Part shown: in pieces, positions 6,681 through 10,622 of the stretch
Position numbering within the stretch: position 1 is the first letter of the stretch
How the letters are laid out: each line of letters starts with the position of its first letter
NCBI GenBank assembly: GCA_028803175.1
Contig: JARBCG010000025.1
Span: forward strand, 1 to 10,622
Source of the DNA: Wolbachia sp.
GTDB taxonomy: Bacteria; Pseudomonadota; Alphaproteobacteria; Rickettsiales; Anaplasmataceae
DNA: 10,622 bases
Direction of reading: 5' to 3'
Translations under genes and position numbers: made by a program
The notes under the pieces: model-generated
Seen by the model: only the letters and a program-made list of their open reading frames with translations
What the model was told of the DNA's origin: nothing
Databases searched by the model: none

Positions 6681-8333
6681 CTATTTGGCAGACAATACTA
6701 TGTTATATTCTCCAATATCTACCACATCAACTTCCATTTTTTCTGAGATAGAAAACTTTTTATTTTCTGGTAAATACTCTTGCCCTATTAAAATAGTTAC
6801 ATCATCTTCAGCTTCAACAATTAATCCACTGTCCTCTCGTTTACTTACAGTAACTTGTATTTTATTACCTACTTTAACCTTTTTTATTAATTCTTCAAGA
6901 GGATCATGCTCTATTTGTTTTATACCAAGATAAATTCTTGCTCGATTTATATTGGCTCTTATAATTTTTGCTTCCATTTTGTCACCTACATTATACTTTT
7001 TTATTTCATCCATATTATTTTTAGACCAACTTAGATCTTTTGCGTATATTACCCCTTCTGCATTTTCATCTATTTCAGAATCAGTAAACACAACAGTTAT
7101 ATATGAACCAGTGTTGCTCTTAACCTCACAAGAAACAATAGAACCAGGAGGATATTTATTAATCAATACTTGCCAAGGATTATCTATACACCTTTTCATA
7201 CTCAGACTCATTCTATTCTTAGTAAGATCAATACTAAGGATTTTCACACGCACTTCCTGTCCTCTCGTTACAAGGCTATTTACAGGCAAGTTACTTTTAA
7301 TCCAAGTTATTTCTGATGAATGCACTAAACCTTCAATTCCAGGTCTGAGCTCAACAAACACTCCATAATCTTCTATACTTGTTATATGACCATTATGTAC
7401 ACTATCAATTTGATATTTTGACTCTACATCCTGCCAAGGATTATTATCCAATTGCTTTACACCCAAGGAAACTTTTGCATTTTCCTTGTCTATTTTTATG
7501 ATTTTAACTTTAATATTCTGACCACAAGTGAAAACTGTAGATGGATGACTCACTCTACTCCAAGAGATATCTGTAATATGTAGTAAACCATCTATTACTC
7601 CAACAACATCTGATTCATGAATACCAACAAATACACCATAATGAGTGATGCTTTTTATTTTTCCTTCTATTATATCACCTTCGTTTAAAGACTCCAAAAA
7701 CTTAGTTTTCTCACCTGCATATGATTTTTCTAATACTAATTTTCTTGATACTACAATATTGCCTTGCTTTTTATCCATTTTGAGCACAACAAATTTTTGT
7801 TCGGTGTCAATAAGATGCCTAGCATCCTTCACTTGTTTTAGATCTACATGACTGAGTGGTAAAAATGCACTTATTCCGTCACCAAGATCAACAATAAAAC
7901 CACACTTTATTGAGCGCTTTATGACTCCGCTAATTTCAGCTTTTGTAACTGCATTTTCTTCTAATTTACTCCACCGCTCATCTTTAATTGCCTTTTCGCG
8001 ACTAAGAACAACATTACCGTGATAACCTTCAATCCTCTCAACATAAACTCTGATTTTAGAGCCAACAACAATTTCATCATTACAGCCAAGTTCCTTTATA
8101 AGGATTCTCCCATCAGACTTTAAGCCAACATCAACTACAATATCATTAAGATTTACTCTTGTAATTAAACCATCTACTACATCTCCTTCTTTAATCTTGT
8201 TAACAAAAGAGTCTTCAAATAAGACGTTATCGCTACCTCCTAATTGGTCCTCAAATACCTCTTCTATAAACCTATTAGATGATAATTTTTTAACAGTAAC
8301 AAGTGAATTTACAGCTGGAGAATCATTATTCAT
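6681..8333 (-). CDS. rpsA: 30S ribosomal protein S1
   Basis: S1 helps the 30S subunit bind and unfold mRNA, which matters most for messages with weak Shine-Dalgarno sites such as several here. The product has six S1 (OB-fold) repeats. Two divergent N-terminal ones anchor it to the ribosome, two strong central RNA-binding ones read YGVFVG..GLLHITDISW and YGVFVELRPGIEGLVHSSEITW, and two weaker ones follow to the end. The linker motif N-P-W recurs after repeats 3 and 4. Repeat 3 has a short insertion (HESDVVGVI) before GLLHITDISW. I chose the ATG at 8331-8333 (550 residues) because GAAGGT lies 7 bases upstream. A TTG at 8346-8348 would add five residues but would absorb that ribosome site. It is transcribed from a good promoter and followed by the IHF-like gene. 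Confidence 0.95.
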   Translation of the reverse strand: MNNDSPAVNSLVTVKKLSSNRFIEEVFEDQLGGSDNVLFEDSFVNKIKEGDVVDGLITRVNLNDIVVDVGLKSDGRILIKELGCNDEIVVGSKIRVYVERIEGYHGNVVLSREKAIKDERWSKLEENAVTKAEISGVIKRSIKCGFIVDLGDGISAFLPLSHVDLKQVKDARHLIDTEQKFVVLKMDKKQGNIVVSRKLVLEKSYAGEKTKFLESLNEGDIIEGKIKSITHYGVFVGIHESDVVGVIDGLLHITDISWSRVSHPSTVFTCGQNIKVKIIKIDKENAKVSLGVKQLDNNPWQDVESKYQIDSVHNGHITSIEDYGVFVELRPGIEGLVHSSEITWIKSNLPVNSLVTRGQEVRVKILSIDLTKNRMSLSMKRCIDNPWQVLINKYPPGSIVSCEVKSNTGSYITVVFTDSEIDENAEGVIYAKDLSWSKNNMDEIKKYNVGDKMEAKIIRANINRARIYLGIKQIEHDPLEELIKKVKVGNKIQVTVSKREDSGLIVEAEDDVTILIGQEYLPENKKFSISEKMEVDVVDIGEYNIVLSAK

Positions 8334-8340
8334 GTGTCGG

Positions 8341-8346
8341 ACCTTC
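8341..8346 (-). promoter_or_regulatory. Ribosome binding site deciding the rpsA start
   Basis: GAAGGT on the minus strand ends 7 bases before the ATG at 8331-8333. The alternative upstream TTG (8346-8348) overlaps its first base and has no comparable site of its own. This favours the 550-residue form. Confidence 0.6.
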
Positions 8347-8371
8347 AATTTAATATTTACTAAAACTCCAT

Positions 8372-8399
8372 ATTATATAATATTAACAACTAGTGACAA
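8372..8399 (-). promoter_or_regulatory. Sigma-70-type promoter for rpsA
   Basis: On the minus strand TTGTCA (complement of 8394-8399) is followed after 16 bases by a perfect TATAAT (complement of 8372-8377). Transcription would begin about 30 bases before the ATG. This probably drives rpsA and the IHF-like gene. The -35 is the same hexamer, in the same orientation, as in the rseP promoter. Confidence 0.65.
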
Positions 8400-8422
8400 G
8401 TGGTTTTTCGTTCATTTATAAA
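8393..8422 (+). promoter_or_regulatory. Weak divergent promoter facing trmB
   Basis: GTGACA (8393-8398) and TATAAA (8417-8422) are 18 bases apart and point rightward to the broken trmB, which starts 25 bases after the -10. The -35 overlaps the rpsA -35 by five bases, copying the sdhE/rseP arrangement. It is weaker than the other three and may no longer be used. Confidence 0.4.
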
Positions 8423-8447
8423 GTACTACTAAAAAACTATTTAAGTT

Positions 8448-9150
8448 ATGAAACTATTAATAAAGATACTAAGAAAGTTGTACATGTGTCAAGGTTGTGT
8501 TACTCAAAATGAAGAATGGATCAGATCGTTTCCCAGAATATCAAATTTAAAACCAAATATCAATGAAATAATGGAAAAATGTTCCATTCAAAATAGTAAA
8601 GAATCTATAGAAAAAATTATAAGTTCATAAAAAAGAATATGGGTAGAAATATGTTTTGGTAGAGGTGAAAATATAATTCACCAGGCACTAAATGAGACTG
8701 ATGTGTTATTTGTAGGGTGTGAACCTTACTTAAAAGGTGCTTCTGATTTGCTGGCAAAGATAGAAAAGTACGATATAAAAAATATCTTGATATGGGTAGA
8801 AGATGCAAGAGAATTGATTGCAAATTTTCCTGATAACAGTATTGAAAGATTTTTCATTTTATTCCCAGATCCGTGGCAAAAGCGAATCCATAACAAAAGG
8901 CATCTAACTAACATAGAGTTTTTAAATTTACTAGCAAAAAAAATGCTGATAAACAGGAGACATACTAATTGTAACTGATCATCAAGACTACGCGGAATGG
9001 ATAGCATCACATATAAAACAATGTGATTCTCTAGTTTATATAGAAGATGATTTTGTAAACTGCCATATCACAAAATATCATCGGACAGCGCTGATGAATC
9101 AATGTAAAATAAGTTTTTTTAAAGTAAATACTTTATCAATTTTTTCATAA
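8448..9150 (+). pseudogene. trmB: tRNA (guanine-N7-)-methyltransferase TrmB, broken
   Basis: TrmB uses S-adenosylmethionine to make m7G46 in the variable loop of many tRNAs. The frame from ATG 8448 opens normally but meets a TAA at 8628-8630. The same frame then continues with the methyltransferase core: RIWVEICFGRGENIIHQAL (the usual EIGFGxGE, with Gly changed to Cys), LFVGCEPYLKGASDLL, ARELIANFPDNSIERFF, and the signature LFPDPWQKRIHNKRHL. A one-base gain or two-base loss near 8954-8956 then shifts the frame. The C-terminal part resumes as ILIVTDHQDYAEWIASHIKQ and ends at a TAA at 9148-9150. Two independent lesions make a working enzyme unlikely. The pieces are still readable end to end, so inactivation is fairly recent. 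It lies divergent to rpsA. The N-terminus is divergent, so its exact start is uncertain. Confidence 0.85.
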
Positions 9151-9260
9151 TCTTTATTGTAAATTAATGCTTTGCTGTAACTTGAATTACAATATAGTTG
9201 ATTTTTTACAAAAATATATAATAATTAAACTTTATTTGTTGTGAAGTATAGGAGAAAAAT

Positions 9261-10052
9261 ATGCTTAGTTTAATAAATTAAAGCTCACTCTAAAAGAGTT
9301 GTATATTAAGTTGTTGCAAGCAATACACTATAGTAATCTTGACGAGTTTAACAAGATATTAGAAGAGAATGATTATGATAACATGCAAACAGTTTTAAAG
9401 ATAGAAGTACCTTATAGGAATTGCACTGGTTGCATTTTTACTTATCCTTCTGCTGCATTAATAAATCAGCCTTTTTCTGACAATAACACGAAAGCAGCAA
9501 TAATGGATGTAATGTGGAAAAAAGCTTCCAAAGACGTCCTTAGTACCTGGTATAAAGCAGCACTGCATGTGAGTGTTGATAATAAACTTGAAAAACGTTA
9601 TGTAATATCTCATCCTAAAAAACACAAGAACTTTGTGACGATAAAAGAATTTACGTAAACATTATTCAAAAAGTTAAGAATCATAAAAGCAAGTATAAAA
9701 CTGAACAATTTATCTGAGCAAGCACAAGTATTATTGGTACATTATTATTACTTACTGCCATTTTTGCACCTGTTCCTCTTCCAGTAATGTTTATGTTTTT
9801 CATATTAGCATTAGTATTAGTATTCCCTGTAGTACCAGTATATATAATGCTGTTGAAAATTTTAGAGAGGAAAAGCAAAATAATCTAGATATCAGGACAG
9901 ATAAAGCCCTAGAGCATGCATTTCAAAGTGTAGTTAAGGATGAAGTCACTGAGAGAAAGAATGCTATATATAACAATATAAGTAATATAAAGAGTATGAT
10001 GAGCAATGCTACTTCCAAAGTATTTAAATTAAAAGATCGAGAAGTTAGTTAA
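9261..10052 (+). pseudogene. Unrecognised gene with a central hydrophobic segment, multiply frameshifted
   Basis: I do not recognise this family. A good ribosome site (AGGAGA, 9250-9255) precedes ATG 9261. The frame breaks almost at once: restoring AAAT near 9274 would give MLSLINKLKLTLKELYIK and join the long open stretch ending at a TAA at 9656-9658. That stretch begins LLQAIHYSNLDEFNKILEEN, faintly like an ankyrin-repeat helix pair, and contains a CTGC pair. Translation would resume in another frame near 9645 (YVNIIQKVKNHKSKYKTEQF), cross a TGA at 9715-9717, then enter a very hydrophobic segment of about 40 residues (9724-9850) that could be two membrane helices. It shifts again near 9840-9860 into a charged tail (ENFREEKQNNLDIRTDK to KLKDREVS). 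Reconstructed, it is about 260 residues. The three frames join without gap, so it is one decayed gene and not three small ones. A membrane-inserted effector is conceivable but unproven. Confidence 0.6.
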
Positions 10053-10077
10053 TAGAGTCATTTTGAAGTTTATTTTT

Positions 10078-10382
10078 TTACTCTTTATAGCTCACGTGTT
10101 TAAAAATAATTTCTGCTAATCCCTTACTAATTCTAGATATATTTTGAATCTCAGCTATTGAAGCTTTACTTAAATTTTCAATAGAGCTAGAATAAGGCAC
10201 TAACGCTATTTTCTCTTATTGTCAATACCAGGTGTTTTACTCAGTTGCGGAGTTGAAAACTGTTTATCACGGTTTTTTTTGTGTGAAGTTATTGAAAAAC
10301 GATGAGCTTCATTACGTAGTAATTGTAAATAAAGCATGACTTTATTATCATTCGCTAAACTAAATTCTTCTCTATTTGGCAT
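10078..10382 (-). pseudogene. uvrC: 3' fragment of excinuclease ABC subunit C (uvrC), frameshifted
   Basis: UvrC makes the dual incisions in nucleotide excision repair. Only its C-terminal region is present. The minus strand reads MPNREEFSLANDNKVMLYLQ, then LLRNEAHRFSITSHKKNRDK. This is the conserved R-x-EAHRFA-x-x-H-x-x-K segment that closes the RNase H-like nuclease domain. It continues to QLSKTPGIDNKRK, the start of the helix-hairpin-helix region. Loss of one A in a short A run (about 10209-10212) shifts the frame. The rest, ENLSKASIAEIQNI then ISKGLAEIIFKHVSYKE, ends at a TAA (10078-10080). Homology stops just beyond 10382, so the catalytic GIY-YIG domain and most of the protein are absent. 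The missing 5' part either lies elsewhere or has been deleted by rearrangement near the element copy on the right. A complete uvrC may exist outside the window. Confidence 0.82.
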
Positions 10383-10535
10383 ATAAGATAAAGAACAGTT
10401 AAAAAAGAACTATAATATTCTTATTGATAAGCATGCAATTCATAAAGTATTAATATTTTATATAATATAATTAATATATTAGATTAAATAGGGTGTTTAA
10501 CATGGTATTATATATTGGTAATAATCCTTAAAACA
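10383..10535. other. AT-rich spacer without a gene
   Basis: This stretch lies between the uvrC fragment and the right element leader. I see no gene. It holds a possible rightward promoter, TTGATA (10424-10429) with 18 bases to TATTAA (10448-10453). A short ATG-led frame of nine codons (MVLYIGNNP) starts at 10502. Most of the rest is A/T alternation in which -10-like strings are expected by chance. Confidence 0.35.
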
Positions 10536-10537
10536 CC
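10492..10537. other. Imperfect long stem-loop before the right repeat
   Basis: GGTGTTTAA (10492-10500) pairs with TTAAAACACC (10528-10537) with one bulged A. Inside it GG-ATTAT pairs with ATAATCC with one bulged T, leaving a loop of about nine bases. It directly abuts the conserved element leader. There is no equivalent hairpin next to the left copy, so it may not belong to the element. No T run follows it, so an ordinary terminator is unlikely on the plus strand. Confidence 0.35.
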
Positions 10538-10622
10538 AACTATGGATTAGAAGAAAGCAAAAAAGCCATGGAAATAGGGTAAACTCCAATATTATAAAAA
10601 AAACTAAGGAGGTACCACAGAG
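10536..10622 (+). repeat. Right copy of the inverted repeat (leader of the IS-like element)
   Basis: This matches the complement of 78-163 at roughly 92% and is cut by the window end just after AAGGAGGTACC. A transposase-like gene would be expected to continue rightward. Relative to the left copy, one inserted G (ATAGGGTAAA against ATAGGTAAA) breaks the short frame NYGLEESKKAMEIG. If that frame was ever coding, this copy is the more decayed. The two copies face outward from the 10.4 kb core. Confidence 0.7.

Noticed and set aside
8617..9010. Minus-strand open frames across the trmB core
   Set aside because: They oppose clear TrmB motifs such as LFPDPW and are shadow frames.
9156..9193. Terminator-like pairing ATTGTAA/TTACAAT after trmB
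   Set aside because: Seven weak A/T pairs with a 24-base loop are expected by chance in such AT-rich DNA.
9681..9878. Minus-strand 65-residue frame
   Set aside because: It is antisense to the hydrophobic segment of the broken gene; its Asn/Thr-rich content is the expected reverse of Ile/Val/Leu codons.
1..10622. CRISPR array, tRNA or rRNA genes, prophage or toxin-antitoxin modules
   Set aside because: No regularly spaced repeats, cloverleaf sequences, rRNA motifs or phage-type genes were seen on either strand.

Overview
The window looks like part of a Wolbachia (Anaplasmataceae, Rickettsiales) chromosome. The DNA is very AT-rich. The core genes read as alphaproteobacterial endosymbiont proteins, an envelope-biogenesis cluster lacks its usual LPS genes, and a short palindrome of the CAGTG-CTTGA-CACTG kind, familiar from Wolbachia spacers, sits at 6306-6328. 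The genus assignment is an inference from gene content and style; no database search was possible.

Left edge (1-213): a leftward-running start of what looks like an IS982-type transposase, with its upstream leader. The same leader recurs in opposite orientation at the right edge (10536-10622), so the roughly 10.4 kb between them is bracketed by diverging, inverted element ends.

Left half (214-5534, all on the minus strand): an envelope operon read right to left as rseP, bamA, ompH/skp, fabZ and a LytM-domain lipoprotein gene broken by one in-frame TGA. Most proteobacteria have lpxD between skp and fabZ and lpxA after it. Both are absent here, as expected for a bacterium without lipopolysaccharide.

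Middle (5535-8450): a compact divergent promoter drives rseP leftward and sdhE (SDH flavinylation factor) rightward, with overlapping -35 boxes. sdhE converges on and overlaps a zapA-like division gene. Next come rpsA and an IHF/HU-type gene, the classic rpsA-ihfB pair, on the minus strand. A good promoter precedes rpsA, and a weaker divergent one facing trmB again overlaps it at the -35.

Right third (8448-10622): a decay zone. trmB carries a stop and a frameshift. An unrecognised gene for a protein with a central hydrophobic segment carries at least four lesions. Only a frameshifted 3' piece of uvrC remains. The zone ends in a stem-loop and the inverted copy of the element leader. Intact genes on one side and four decayed or interrupted genes next to the repeat ends suggest rearrangement or relaxed selection around the mobile-element copies.

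Nothing here amounts to a clear new multi-gene system. The points most worth a second look are the back-to-back promoters sharing a -35 box, the Lys/Glu-rich insert in BamA, the IHF-like protein without its DNA-intercalating proline motif, the broken gene at 9261-10052, and the inverted element ends.
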